49,737 nucleotides of DNA from the NCBI GenBank assembly GCA_003163855.1, contig PLRJ01000039.1:306-50042 (forward strand), read 5' to 3'. A program made the translations under genes and the position numbers. Below the pieces are notes generated by a model. It was given only the letters and a program-made list of their open reading frames with translations, had not been told where the DNA came from and did not search any database. The stretch is from Bryobacterales bacterium (lineage in GTDB: Bacteria > Acidobacteriota > Terriglobia > Bryobacterales > Bryobacteraceae). This document shows positions 1 through 8,770 of this stretch, one piece after another; the stretch's first letter is position 1, and every line of letters begins with the position of its first letter.

Positions 1-67
1 GGATTAGAGAGAGAGCACTTTATTCACACGCAGGAGGTCCGGGGTTCGAGTCCCTGCGCGCCCACCA
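1..67 (+). tRNA. 3' part of tRNA-Val (anticodon CAC), atypical
   Basis: The window opens inside a tRNA. The T arm is clear: stem 40-44 pairs with 52-56 around loop 45-51 (TTCGAGT). The 3' acceptor strand is 57-63, the discriminator A is at 64, and CCA is encoded at 65-67. Counting back the standard 15 nt from the T loop puts a seven-base anticodon loop at 23-29, with anticodon CAC at 25-27 (valine, GTG codons). Two things are odd. The anticodon stem (18-22 with 30-34) has only three of five pairs (C-G, U-G, U-A, then U/C and A/G mismatches). The D-loop side, after the GG, has about four extra bases in a GA run (7-15). It may be a weakly structured real tRNA or a decaying copy. The 5' acceptor strand lies outside the window. 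Confidence 0.7.
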
Positions 68-135
68 TGTAAACCGTTCTTCGCAAAGAGACTTACCATG
101 GTTGTTGCCTTCGCCCCAGTCCTACCTTTACTCCT

Positions 136-1731
136 CTATTCAGTCTCAACAACCTCTATGGCGTTAACCTCTGCGTAGTTTGCCAGCGGGATGAATTGAA
201 TATTCAGTTCCCCCTGAGCATTCGGCTCCAAGCCGTCGAATACCTTTTGTATACCCTTGTTTGGTGCACCTGCCTCGTGTAAGACATCAAACCTTCGCAT
301 TAATGCCAAGCCATTCGCATAAACGTCGAAGAGGCGGTGTTCGTGGCTGCTGACCAGTCCGTTGGGCGTGCCGAACCACGTTTCCGCAAAATGAAGTGTC
401 AAACGGTATTTGCCTGGTGCAAGCGGGAAATGATATGTGAAGTTTCCGTACCTCTCACCTTGGTATACGACAAAGTCACGATTCTGAAATTTCGCGTCAC
501 GGCGAAAAACCAAGGTGCCTCCGACGACGAACTGATCTGCTGACCAGACTTGACCGTCTAAGTCCGTAACGGGGTGAGCCTGCGCCACAATGCGAATGGG
601 ACGAATGTGTCCTGGTTCGCTCGGCAGAATTTCAAGAGCGTTCAAGATCGCTCCTCCCCTGACCGTAGAAAACGAGATATGAATTTTACCGTCGGCTGCT
701 GGGGAGATATCCTTGAATACTCGGATAAACAGTCGATTAGGCCCACCCGCCTCCGCATGTACATCGAACAGGTCAACCTGAGTGCGACCGTTAATCGAAA
801 GCTGGAATAGACGACTTCCGTCTCCCCCACCTTTGGGATTGCCAATACCGTACTCAGTTTCGGCGAAATAAAGATGGAGTTCAAAGACTCCCGCGTTCAG
901 AGGAATGTTGTACTGAAAATCTCCTGTCCGAGCTGTATTGAAGAAGCGAGGTCCCGCGAGTTCCTGAATGGCCAGCCCTTCGGGCAATAGCATTGATCGG
1001 CCGCCTGAATAATACGCGTCCTGTCGCCATTCGCGCCCTTGCCCGTCCATGATAGGGTGGCCACTGTAGCCCGCTAGGATCCTAAATTCAGTGGAAACCG
1101 CCTGTCCGGCTGGCGAGCCTACTTCCTTCCTGGGTTGCAATTCGGCATTAGCCCCAAGATGGAACTGCCGCTTCGCTAAGCCAAGAAAGGTAAGAAGTAT
1201 TGCTACGCTTAGAATCATCCAAACAAGGCGTGCCCAGAACGATCTCCCAAGCCATGGCGATGACGATTGGGAAGGCACATGTGGCTCGACAAAAGGTTCA
1301 GGGTTCATCAAAGCAGGAACTAACTCCTGAGTATGCACCGGTGCCTGCTCGTCTCGCCCAGTGGGCGCGGATTCGCTACTCGGCTTCCTTGCAAACAGAA
1401 ACTGAGGCGCATAGGAGCCTCGCGGGATCATAATTTGGATAGTGTGATCTGCCGCTTCCCCGGCATAGTACTCGCTTAAACGCTTTCGGAGACGATGCGC
1501 CTCAACGCGTACTATTGAATCCTTCTTTTGGTCGAACTGAGGTGAGCGCCCAAGCGCCTCTACCGCAATGTTGTATTCCTTTAACTGCTCTGATCTTCCA
1601 TTGAAGTGATGCTCGCAAATATACCGGAAGAAGCTTTCGAGATTTGGCGCGCGTGCAAAGAGGCCCGAATGAAGAACTGCCTCCATCTCGGCGCGTTCTT
1701 CCTGGCCGGGAGAAATCGAGGGACTTGCCAC
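136..1731 (-). CDS. ToxR-like membrane regulator: winged-helix-type N-terminus, one TM helix, two malectin domains
   Basis: 531 aa from a GTG start. Residues about 12-112 form the N-terminal domain common in acidobacterial membrane proteins; the core LKEYNIAVEALGR (50-62) and the VRVEAHRLRKRL...IPRGSYAPQF segment (74-111) resemble the recognition helix and wing of OmpR/CadC winged-helix domains. A low-complexity linker follows, then one membrane helix at about 166-185. Two malectin-type beta-sandwich domains lie at about 216-370 and 378-528; both contain the FAET motif and the RLF...DV/FDV...GG/GAPN signatures typical of malectin carbohydrate binding. The topology seen is cytosolic DNA-binding-like domain, TM, periplasmic sugar-binding domains, as in ToxR/CadC one-component regulators. 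It is divergent from a TonB-dependent receptor, with a repeat array between them. Inference: a glycan sensor controlling the receptor operon. No clear Shine-Dalgarno precedes the GTG. Confidence 0.75.
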   Translation of the reverse strand: MASPSISPGQEERAEMEAVLHSGLFARAPNLESFFRYICEHHFNGRSEQLKEYNIAVEALGRSPQFDQKKDSIVRVEAHRLRKRLSEYYAGEAADHTIQIMIPRGSYAPQFLFARKPSSESAPTGRDEQAPVHTQELVPALMNPEPFVEPHVPSQSSSPWLGRSFWARLVWMILSVAILLTFLGLAKRQFHLGANAELQPRKEVGSPAGQAVSTEFRILAGYSGHPIMDGQGREWRQDAYYSGGRSMLLPEGLAIQELAGPRFFNTARTGDFQYNIPLNAGVFELHLYFAETEYGIGNPKGGGDGSRLFQLSINGRTQVDLFDVHAEAGGPNRLFIRVFKDISPAADGKIHISFSTVRGGAILNALEILPSEPGHIRPIRIVAQAHPVTDLDGQVWSADQFVVGGTLVFRRDAKFQNRDFVVYQGERYGNFTYHFPLAPGKYRLTLHFAETWFGTPNGLVSSHEHRLFDVYANGLALMRRFDVLHEAGAPNKGIQKVFDGLEPNAQGELNIQFIPLANYAEVNAIEVVETE

Positions 1732-1768
1732 AACAGGGCAAATTGTATCAGAATTTTTTCGGCACGGC

Positions 1769-1812
1769 GTTAACTTGATGTCGTTAACCCCGGTTAACCT
1801 ACCAGCGTTAAC
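1769..1812. promoter_or_regulatory. Array of four GTTAAC palindromes in a divergent promoter region
   Basis: The self-complementary hexamer GTTAAC occurs at 1769-1774, 1783-1788, 1793-1798 and 1807-1812. Start-to-start spacing is 14, 10 and 14 bp, so the array is GTTAAC-N8-GTTAAC, N4, then GTTAAC-N8-GTTAAC (a 24-bp period). It lies between the divergent regulator (GTG at 1731) and receptor (ATG at 1891) genes. Four copies of one hexamer in 44 bp at regular spacing look like an operator array. Binding by the neighbouring regulator is inference. Confidence 0.55.
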
Positions 1813-1890
1813 CTCAAGCCTATTGTTAGTTGAGCATGATCAGCACCATACTTTGCATTAGTGCGGTTAGATCGAAAGGTGGAGTTTTGT

Positions 1891-4800
1891 ATGAATAAGC
1901 AGTCGAAGGTCCTCCTTGTATTGTGGATTCTTCTTGTGGGCATCAGGGTTGATGCTCAGTCATTGTTCGCGACACTGACCGGCATCGTCTCGGATTCTTC
2001 AGGCGCGGTAATTCCGGGTGCCGAGGTAACGTTGCGTGATGAGAAGTCCGGTTCAATCCGAACTTCCGTCACAGATAACTCGGGGTATTTCACATTCGCC
2101 TCTGTATCAGTGGGCGATTTCACTTACGAACTGACGGTCAAGTCAAAAGGCTTTCAGGTTGAGAAGTTGCCAGGCATCACGCTACTTGGCGGCGAGAATC
2201 GAAACGTCAATGTCACGATGCAGGTCGGCAATGCTAACCAGACGATAACTATCGAAGGAAGTGCGAACGAGATTGTTCCTGTAGATTCCGGCGAGAAATC
2301 TGTGACACTCACAGAAAAAGAACTCCAGAACTTCGTCCAAGTGGGCAGCAACGCAGCCGAGTACATCAAAATCGCACCTGGCTTCGGTATATCAAACGGA
2401 ACAACGAACAAAGCTGGCTATAGCGGCCAGACGATCGGAATTAATGCTAACGGAGACAGCGGCAGCCAAAGTCCGCTTAACGGGAACTTCTCATCCAGCG
2501 GATTACCGGCCGGAACGCTGGATATCGTTTCGGATGGCGCTCACGTTTCCGACCCAGGCTGCAATTGCGACACACCGGTAAACCCGAACGCTGATTTTAT
2601 TTCCGAGTTCAAGATAAACCTGTTCAACTTCAACGCTGAAGACCAAAAAGGACCTCAGGTTATAAGTACAGTTACTAAGTCGGGCGGCAGCCAGTTCCAC
2701 GGTTCGGGTTTCTTCTCGGCCAGGAATTATGTTTTGGATTCCAATGATGCGCTATTCAATGCCAGCGGCCAAGGACGTCCGGAGGACAAGTATTATTACC
2801 CGGGCGGCACCGTTGGCGGTCCCGTTCTGATTCCAGGCACCAAGTTCAACCACAATCACGATAAGCTTTTCTTTTTTACCGGTTACGAGTACTTCTACCA
2901 GGTTCTGGACACTGGCTTGCTTCGTGCAACCGTGCCCACAACGAACGAACTAGGTGGGAATTTTTCGCCGGCGGCACTCGCAGGAGAAGGTGCCATTACC
3001 GCAACGGGAGCAGCCCCCAGTCCGCTGAATGCGGCTGCTATCGCAATGTTTCCAGGCGGCATCATTCCCGCCAGTAAGCTCGATCCAAACATGCTCGCGC
3101 TTGCCAAGCTCTACCCGTCGCCCAATGCTAATCCGAATGCAAACGGAGGCTACAACTATGTCCAGGCAGAGACTTTTAACCAGAACAACTGGCAGTCCAC
3201 CTCGCGTGTTGATTACAACATCAGTGACAACACTAAGCTCTTCGTCCGCTATAACCTCCAGAAGGAAGTGCAGCTCTTTCCGGTAGGACTTTGGTGGCGC
3301 CAGACCGACCAGGTTCCCTACCCTTCGCCTCTACAAGGCCGCAACCAGTCGCAGGCCATTACTACCTCACTGACCCATGTTTTCAGTCCCACAATGACCA
3401 ATGAGTTCGTGTTCGCCTATACCTACGTTGGTTTTCCAAATGTGTTTGCAAACCCAAATGCGGTGAATCGCAGCACGGTCGGCTACAACTACAAAGGCAT
3501 CTTCAACAATGGCGTGAAGCAGATTCCTTCATTCGGAGGTTATGGTTGGAACAACAGCGAAGTGCCCCTGATTTTCCAACCAGGCGGCTTTGAAGTAGGT
3601 GGCAACTCGGCCGGTCTCTATGCCGACAAGTGGCTCCCCAGCCTGAGTGACACCGTCACCAAGGTTTGGGGCACGCACACGGTAAAGGCAGGCTTCTTCT
3701 GGGAATGGATCCGTAACTCTCAACCAGGAAACGACGATACCAATGGTTATCTACAGTTCTACTCGGGCAACTCAACCAGCTACGGAAACGCCATCGCCGA
3801 TTTGGTAACTGGAAATCTCTCCGGCGGCTACGTCGAATCAAACTTCAACCGGGTTAATGACATCTCGTATTCAACATACGAGGGTTTCGTCCAGGATTCG
3901 TGGAAGGTTAACAAGAAATTAACTCTGAACTACGGCATACGAATCACTGACTTCACGCCCTGGACAGACAGAACCGGGGCCGGATACGCCATCTTCAACC
4001 CGTCTGCGTTCAGCCCCAGTTGTTCGGCGGCGCCTACCTACTGCGGTTTCGAATGGCACAAAATCGATAAAAGCATTCCAGCCAGCGGATTCCCGTCGAG
4101 TCCCGTATTCTGGCAGCCCCGATTGGGTTTAGCGTACGATCTCTTCGGTTCTGGCAAGACTGTCATTCGAGGCGGTTGGGGACTGTTCTACTACCATTCG
4201 GGCCAGTTCACAACCGGCCTTGATACAACGGCCGGTGTAGAGACCATAAGTCTTTCGAACGGCAACAACGGCACCCAACTGTTCGCCAGTCAACTGTCCA
4301 GCTTGAACATAGCGGGAACGTCCTCCACGCCATCGGCGGTCGACTCGAAAGACAATAAGGAGCCGTACGTGGAAAGCTATAGCTTCACCATTGCGCAACG
4401 GTTGCCTTGGTCGAGCCTGTTTGAAGTCGCTTACGTTGGGAACTCAAGCCATAATCTGCCGAACACGTCGGCTGGCGCCGGCAATGATATCAACCTGGTT
4501 CCCGTTGGATCAATGTTGGCGTCGAACAACGGCGGAGTAGATCCGAACAGTTTGAACTCGAACAATTTCAGACCTTATCAGGGCTATGGCGAACTACCTC
4601 TTGCCACCAACAATCTTTACGCCAACTACAATGCACTTCAGGCCACTTTTGTGCGCACCAAGGGGAGGTACATCATCACCTCAAACTATACCTTTGGCAA
4701 GGCCATGGGTATAGTCAGCAATGCCTACGACTACTACAATCTTAAGAACGATTACGGCGTGCAAGCGGGTAACCGCAAACAGATTTTCAATCTGGCACTA

Positions 4801-5409
4801 TCGGTCGAGCTTCCGAAGTTCACGACCAACAGATACGCCGGCGGCGTAATCAACGGCTGGCAGCTTTCCGGTATCACGCAGATTCAGAGCGGCCCCAATT
4901 TGACCGCGAATGCCAGTGGAAACTTCAGCCTGACGCTGAATGGTGCTACCATTCCCGGCGCTCTAAGCAGCGCGGGAAAACCAATCAACATCAGCAATGT
5001 TTCGTTGTTGGGTACACCGGATATTCAGTTGAATCCAACTATTACCTGTAACCCCACTTCAAATCTTAAGAACAATCAGTACATCAATCCGAATTGCTTT
5101 GGAGTGCCTGATCAGGTTGGGCAAAACGGGCCCACGGTACTGCCTGCCATCTACGGCCCTGCCTTCTTCAATGCCGATCTCGGGCTGTTCAAGAACTTTC
5201 CCATAAAGGAAGCAATGAAGCTGCAGTTCCGTATCGACGGCTTCAATTTCCTGAATCATCCGCTGTGGTCTTTCAACGGCACTAACCTGACCTTGGGTTA
5301 TAACCAGAACAGCAATGGTTCGTTCACGCTAAGCACTCCCAACTTCGGGACCGTTACTGAGAAGCAAGGCAATCGAATTGTACAACTCGCGGTAAAGTTT
5401 TACTTCTAG
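1891..5409 (+). CDS. TonB-dependent receptor, Oar-like, with N-terminal carboxypeptidase-regulatory-like domain
   Basis: 1172 aa from ATG 1891. An earlier in-frame GTG at 1861 exists, but ATG 1891 directly begins a Sec signal peptide (cleavage near VDAQ) and has a purine-rich AAAGGTGGAG about 7 nt upstream. After the signal comes a CarboxypepD_reg-like Ig fold (about residues 25-105, GIVSDSSGAVIPGAEVTL), then a plug domain and a long beta-barrel ending in aromatic residues (KFYF), the usual C-terminus of outer-membrane barrels. The family is the very large acidobacterial TonB receptors thought to import glycans or peptides across the outer membrane; the substrate is unknown. It is divergent from the malectin regulator and upstream of the TPR/cytochrome operon, from which a strong hairpin separates it. 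Confidence 0.9.
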   Translation: MNKQSKVLLVLWILLVGIRVDAQSLFATLTGIVSDSSGAVIPGAEVTLRDEKSGSIRTSVTDNSGYFTFASVSVGDFTYELTVKSKGFQVEKLPGITLLGGENRNVNVTMQVGNANQTITIEGSANEIVPVDSGEKSVTLTEKELQNFVQVGSNAAEYIKIAPGFGISNGTTNKAGYSGQTIGINANGDSGSQSPLNGNFSSSGLPAGTLDIVSDGAHVSDPGCNCDTPVNPNADFISEFKINLFNFNAEDQKGPQVISTVTKSGGSQFHGSGFFSARNYVLDSNDALFNASGQGRPEDKYYYPGGTVGGPVLIPGTKFNHNHDKLFFFTGYEYFYQVLDTGLLRATVPTTNELGGNFSPAALAGEGAITATGAAPSPLNAAAIAMFPGGIIPASKLDPNMLALAKLYPSPNANPNANGGYNYVQAETFNQNNWQSTSRVDYNISDNTKLFVRYNLQKEVQLFPVGLWWRQTDQVPYPSPLQGRNQSQAITTSLTHVFSPTMTNEFVFAYTYVGFPNVFANPNAVNRSTVGYNYKGIFNNGVKQIPSFGGYGWNNSEVPLIFQPGGFEVGGNSAGLYADKWLPSLSDTVTKVWGTHTVKAGFFWEWIRNSQPGNDDTNGYLQFYSGNSTSYGNAIADLVTGNLSGGYVESNFNRVNDISYSTYEGFVQDSWKVNKKLTLNYGIRITDFTPWTDRTGAGYAIFNPSAFSPSCSAAPTYCGFEWHKIDKSIPASGFPSSPVFWQPRLGLAYDLFGSGKTVIRGGWGLFYYHSGQFTTGLDTTAGVETISLSNGNNGTQLFASQLSSLNIAGTSSTPSAVDSKDNKEPYVESYSFTIAQRLPWSSLFEVAYVGNSSHNLPNTSAGAGNDINLVPVGSMLASNNGGVDPNSLNSNNFRPYQGYGELPLATNNLYANYNALQATFVRTKGRYIITSNYTFGKAMGIVSNAYDYYNLKNDYGVQAGNRKQIFNLALSVELPKFTTNRYAGGVINGWQLSGITQIQSGPNLTANASGNFSLTLNGATIPGALSSAGKPINISNVSLLGTPDIQLNPTITCNPTSNLKNNQYINPNCFGVPDQVGQNGPTVLPAIYGPAFFNADLGLFKNFPIKEAMKLQFRIDGFNFLNHPLWSFNGTNLTLGYNQNSNGSFTLSTPNFGTVTEKQGNRIVQLAVKFYF

Positions 5410-5416
5410 CCGGAGA

Positions 5417-5446
5417 GGGAGCTGTTGAGCGCGCTCAACAGCTCCC
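5417..5446 (+). terminator. Strong hairpin after the TonB receptor gene
   Basis: A perfect 30-nt palindrome (15-bp arms; in practice a 13-bp stem with a four-base loop) starts 8 bases after the TAG stop. Only a short T-poor tract (TTGGCTT) follows, so it may be a weak intrinsic terminator or an mRNA 3'-end stabiliser that separates receptor from operon expression. Confidence 0.6.
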
Positions 5447-5550
5447 TTGGCTTCCAGATGACTTACTGATCTTTTACGGTGGTGACAGCTTCGGCATTGC
5501 GGGGCCCGCTGGTTAGATTATGTTACGCTCTCCGAAGGCGGATCCATTGA

Positions 5551-6639
5551 ATGAATCGCTGGTTCGTGACTCTTTTATTCGCCATGCCTCTCTGCGGCCA
5601 ACGGTCGCCGCAGGAATTGCTGAAAGAAGCGACTGAACTTCAACAATCCGGCAAGTTCGAGCAAGCGATTGAGGATTATCGCGAAATTCTGAAGGCATAT
5701 CCTGATCTGGCCCCGGTGCGCTCAAACTTGGGCGCTGCGCTGGCTGGCAGCGGCCGCTATACAGAGGCGATTGAGGAATACAATCGCGCCCTTTCAAAAG
5801 AGGCTAATCCGCGTGTCAGGCTGAATCTGGCTCTTGCTTACTATAAGACGCTACAGTTGCAAAAGGCTGCCGACACGCTGGTGATGGTTCACGGCGAAGA
5901 ACCGGCCAACCAACAAGTGGTGACATTACTGGCGGACTGTTACCTCCGGTTAGGCCGGAATAGCGATGTGATAACGCTGCTAAGTCCAGTTGCGCAACCG
6001 GATTTAGGTATTCGCTACATGCTAGGCACGGCGTTGATAAGGGACGGCCGAGTCGAGCAGGGACAAGTAGTTATAGATCCTATTCTGAAGAACGGCGATT
6101 CGGCGGAGGCTCGCCTGCTAATGGGCACGACTAAGCTGATGGTCAACGATCTGAATGGGGCTGTGTCCGATCTTCGGAAAGCCGTTGAGTTGAACCCGAA
6201 CCTCCCGGACGTCTACTCCTATTACGGGTCCGCCTTGTTATCGACCGGCGACCCGGCTAGCGCAAGGCAGGCGTTTGAGAAGGAACTTGCTCTTGACCCC
6301 AATAGCTTTGAAGCTAATCTCCGGATGGGGGTTCTGCTGCGGCAGGATGAGGACAGTGCAAATGCTCTAAAGTACTTTGATCATGCTTTATTGGTTCGCC
6401 CGGGCGATATCGGCGTGAGGTATCAGATAGCCGCAACCGAACTAGGAGTGGGACAGGTGGAGAACGCCCGCAAGGAACTGGAGGCGATACTCAAAGAGGC
6501 CCCGAATTTTACTGAGGCGCACGTTACGCTGGCGACTGCTTATTACCGCGAGAAACGAAAAGCGGATGGTGATCGCGAGCGCGCGACTGTGACCAGGCTG
6601 AATGCTGAAAAACAGGCTATCGAACCAGGGGCAAAATGA
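5551..6639 (+). CDS. Exported TPR-repeat protein
   Basis: 362 aa. Residues 1-17 form a short Sec signal peptide (MNRWFVTLLFAMPLCGQ); the rest is consecutive tetratricopeptide repeats, for example around residues 24-57 and 58-90, with the typical LNLALAYY and NPNLPDVYSYYGSAL patterns. TPR arrays mediate protein-protein contacts; no catalytic domain is visible. It is a close relative of the N-terminal 360 residues of the TPR-redoxin protein three genes downstream: both share the order of repeats and the exact string ILKNGDSAEAR. First gene of a four-gene run: the next gene starts four bases before its end (ATGATG overlap). Likely a periplasmic scaffold for the cytochrome. Confidence 0.85.
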   Translation: MNRWFVTLLFAMPLCGQRSPQELLKEATELQQSGKFEQAIEDYREILKAYPDLAPVRSNLGAALAGSGRYTEAIEEYNRALSKEANPRVRLNLALAYYKTLQLQKAADTLVMVHGEEPANQQVVTLLADCYLRLGRNSDVITLLSPVAQPDLGIRYMLGTALIRDGRVEQGQVVIDPILKNGDSAEARLLMGTTKLMVNDLNGAVSDLRKAVELNPNLPDVYSYYGSALLSTGDPASARQAFEKELALDPNSFEANLRMGVLLRQDEDSANALKYFDHALLVRPGDIGVRYQIAATELGVGQVENARKELEAILKEAPNFTEAHVTLATAYYREKRKADGDRERATVTRLNAEKQAIEPGAK

Positions 6640-7736
6640 TGGTCCGGCTGTTGATTTCCGCTTTATTCGCCGCCCTGCTCGGGGCCCAAAACACGCCGGA
6701 CTTCGACCAACTGGTGAAGAATGCCGACGCTGCGCGCGATACTGCTAAGTTCGATGAGGCGGTCTCGCTTTACCAGAAGGCGCTTCGTCTAAAGCCGGAC
6801 TGGAAGCAGGGTTGGTGGGTGCTAGGCTCCATTTTGTACGACCAGAAGCGCTATAAGGAGGGAGAAGAGGCGTTCCTTCCACTCACTGTGCTCGATCCGG
6901 ACAAATCCCCTGGCTGGGCCATGGCAGGACTATGCGAGTTCGAGATCAAACACTATCAGGATGCCCTGACCAATTTGCAGAAAGCCGAAGAGTTGGGACT
7001 TCCTGCCAGCCTGTTTGAAGTCACACAATATCATCACGACCTGATACTTATCCGCACCGGCCAATTCGATAGGGCTATTGGGGCAATTTCGCTAGTGGCG
7101 GCCAGAAAAGAAGAAAATCCATCGCTGGTGGAAGCAATGGGAATAGCTGGTCTGGCAAGAGCGACACTACCTCAAGATATTCCAGCGGCAGACCACGATC
7201 TGGTTATGAGCCTTGGAAAGGCCATGTGCGATGGTGCGGCCAACAACAGCAAGCTTGCTATCGCTGAATTCGAAACGCTGATTGCCCGCTATCCCAACGT
7301 TCCTCGCCTGCATTATCTTTACGGACTTGTTCTGCTTGAGAGCGACACCGACAAAGCACTTTCCGAGTTCAAGCGGGAACTGACGCTAACACCAAAGGAT
7401 GCCCGTTCTCTGATCAGCATGGCGGTTGAGTATACGAAGCGTAATGAGTATCAGACTGCTCTTCCTTACGCTGAAAAGGCGGTCGTTGATGAGCCGAAAT
7501 ACTTTGCCGCGCATGCCACGCTTGGCAAAGTTTTGGTCGAGTCTCAGCTTGATTTGCCTCGCGGGATAAAGGAACTGGAGACCGCCGTCAAACTGTCTCC
7601 CGGCAATCCACAGTGCCGGCTGGCACTGGCTTCCGCTTACTCAAAAGCGGGACGCAAAACTGAAGCCGCAACGCAAAGGGCTGAGTTCCTGCGTTTGCGA
7701 GCACAAAACGATTCCGCCAGTCCGGGACAAAAGTGA
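6636..7736 (+). CDS. Exported TPR-repeat protein
   Basis: 366 aa, with a Sec signal peptide (MMVRLLISALFAALLGAQ). TPR-like helical repeats run through most of the length, e.g. residues about 37-70 (FDEAVSLYQKALRLKPDW) and a block near residues 260-320. It differs in sequence from the TPR proteins on either side and matches only in fold. Two start codons are adjacent (ATG at 6636 and 6639); either overlaps the preceding stop, so translation is probably coupled. The stop overlaps the GTG start of the cytochrome gene. Presumed role: periplasmic scaffold or assembly partner of the multiheme cytochrome. No enzymatic motif seen. Confidence 0.85.
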   Translation: MMVRLLISALFAALLGAQNTPDFDQLVKNADAARDTAKFDEAVSLYQKALRLKPDWKQGWWVLGSILYDQKRYKEGEEAFLPLTVLDPDKSPGWAMAGLCEFEIKHYQDALTNLQKAEELGLPASLFEVTQYHHDLILIRTGQFDRAIGAISLVAARKEENPSLVEAMGIAGLARATLPQDIPAADHDLVMSLGKAMCDGAANNSKLAIAEFETLIARYPNVPRLHYLYGLVLLESDTDKALSEFKRELTLTPKDARSLISMAVEYTKRNEYQTALPYAEKAVVDEPKYFAAHATLGKVLVESQLDLPRGIKELETAVKLSPGNPQCRLALASAYSKAGRKTEAATQRAEFLRLRAQNDSASPGQK

Positions 7737-8770
7737 TACTGAAACTGGCAGCGACGATTGTGCTGGCCGCTTCGATGATTCGCGCGGCTGACGATGGCGG
7801 AGTGTCGCGCACCCAACGCGAATGTGCCGCTTGCCATCCGGCGCAGGCGAAGCCCCACCCCGTTACCTCTATGGCGCATGCCATGGAGCTCGTTCCGGAA
7901 TGCCGCATTCTTAAGCAGCATCCGCTGATGCGCTTTACGGAAGGAAAGTATTCGTACACCATCGAGCGAAAAGGGGATCAAAGCGTATACTCCATCAGCG
8001 ACGGGAAAGAGGCGCGCAGTTACCCCATTGGTTGGGCGTTCGGCCAAGGCTTGGCCGGACAAACTTATGTTTTTGAAAGCAACGGCACATTCTTTCAGAC
8101 CCGCGTCAGTTACTACCAATCCATTGATGGGTTGGACCTGACCCTTGGCGCATCCAACATTAAGCCTGCCGACATCGACGAAGCCATCGGTATCCGTATG
8201 GCGCCGCAGGAAGCGCCGCAGTGTTTTAACTGTCATGCCACTAATTCGGTGGAGGCAAAAAAACTCGTAACCGGCAAGCTGATAGCGGGCTTGCAGTGTG
8301 AACGCTGCCATGGATCAGCGGAAAATCATCTGAAAGGCATAAAAGAAGGTAACCCTGGACTAGCCGCTATGCCGAAGTTGTCCAGCTTTTCCACTGAACA
8401 GACGTCGGCATTTTGTGGTCAATGCCATCGGACTTGGGAGGAAATTGCCGCCAGCGGTCAAATGGGCGTCGTTAATGTTCGCTTTCAGCCGTATCGTCTC
8501 ACTACAAGCAAGTGCTACGATACTGACGATTTACGCATCAGCTGCACTGCATGTCACAATCCGCATCAGGAGATTGATAGGACTGCAAAAGACTACGATT
8601 CAAAATGCCAAGCCTGCCACGGGGGCGGCAAACGCGCTGCCATGGCCTGCAAGGTAAGCACTCGTAATTGTGTTACTTGCCATATGCCGAAGGTGGAAAT
8701 TCCCGGATCGCACCACCAGTTTTTCGATCACGAAATTCGAATTGTAAAGACCAATGAATACCCTCATTAG
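7733..8770 (+). CDS. Seven-heme c-type cytochrome (cytochrome c-554-like)
   Basis: 345 aa from a GTG start overlapping the upstream stop. A signal peptide (residues 1-18) leads to a periplasmic protein with seven CXXCH heme c sites: residues 31-35, 164-168, 189-193, 228-232, 271-275, 292-296 and 313-317. The long heme-free insert between the first and second sites (about 36-163) looks beta-rich. The end of the protein, HMPKVEIPGSHHQFFDHEIR, resembles the final segment of the multiheme cytochrome c-554/TPR family of Planctomycetes and Acidobacteria, with possible distal His ligands. Role: periplasmic electron transfer; donor and acceptor unknown. The last 17 bases overlap the next gene, which encodes a thiol redox domain, so electron delivery between the two is plausible but unproven. 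Confidence 0.9.
   Translation: MILKLAATIVLAASMIRAADDGGVSRTQRECAACHPAQAKPHPVTSMAHAMELVPECRILKQHPLMRFTEGKYSYTIERKGDQSVYSISDGKEARSYPIGWAFGQGLAGQTYVFESNGTFFQTRVSYYQSIDGLDLTLGASNIKPADIDEAIGIRMAPQEAPQCFNCHATNSVEAKKLVTGKLIAGLQCERCHGSAENHLKGIKEGNPGLAAMPKLSSFSTEQTSAFCGQCHRTWEEIAASGQMGVVNVRFQPYRLTTSKCYDTDDLRISCTACHNPHQEIDRTAKDYDSKCQACHGGGKRAAMACKVSTRNCVTCHMPKVEIPGSHHQFFDHEIRIVKTNEYPH

Noticed and set aside
163-168. A further GTTAAC near the 3' end of the malectin regulator gene
   Set aside because: Single copy inside a coding region, far from the array; expected by chance.
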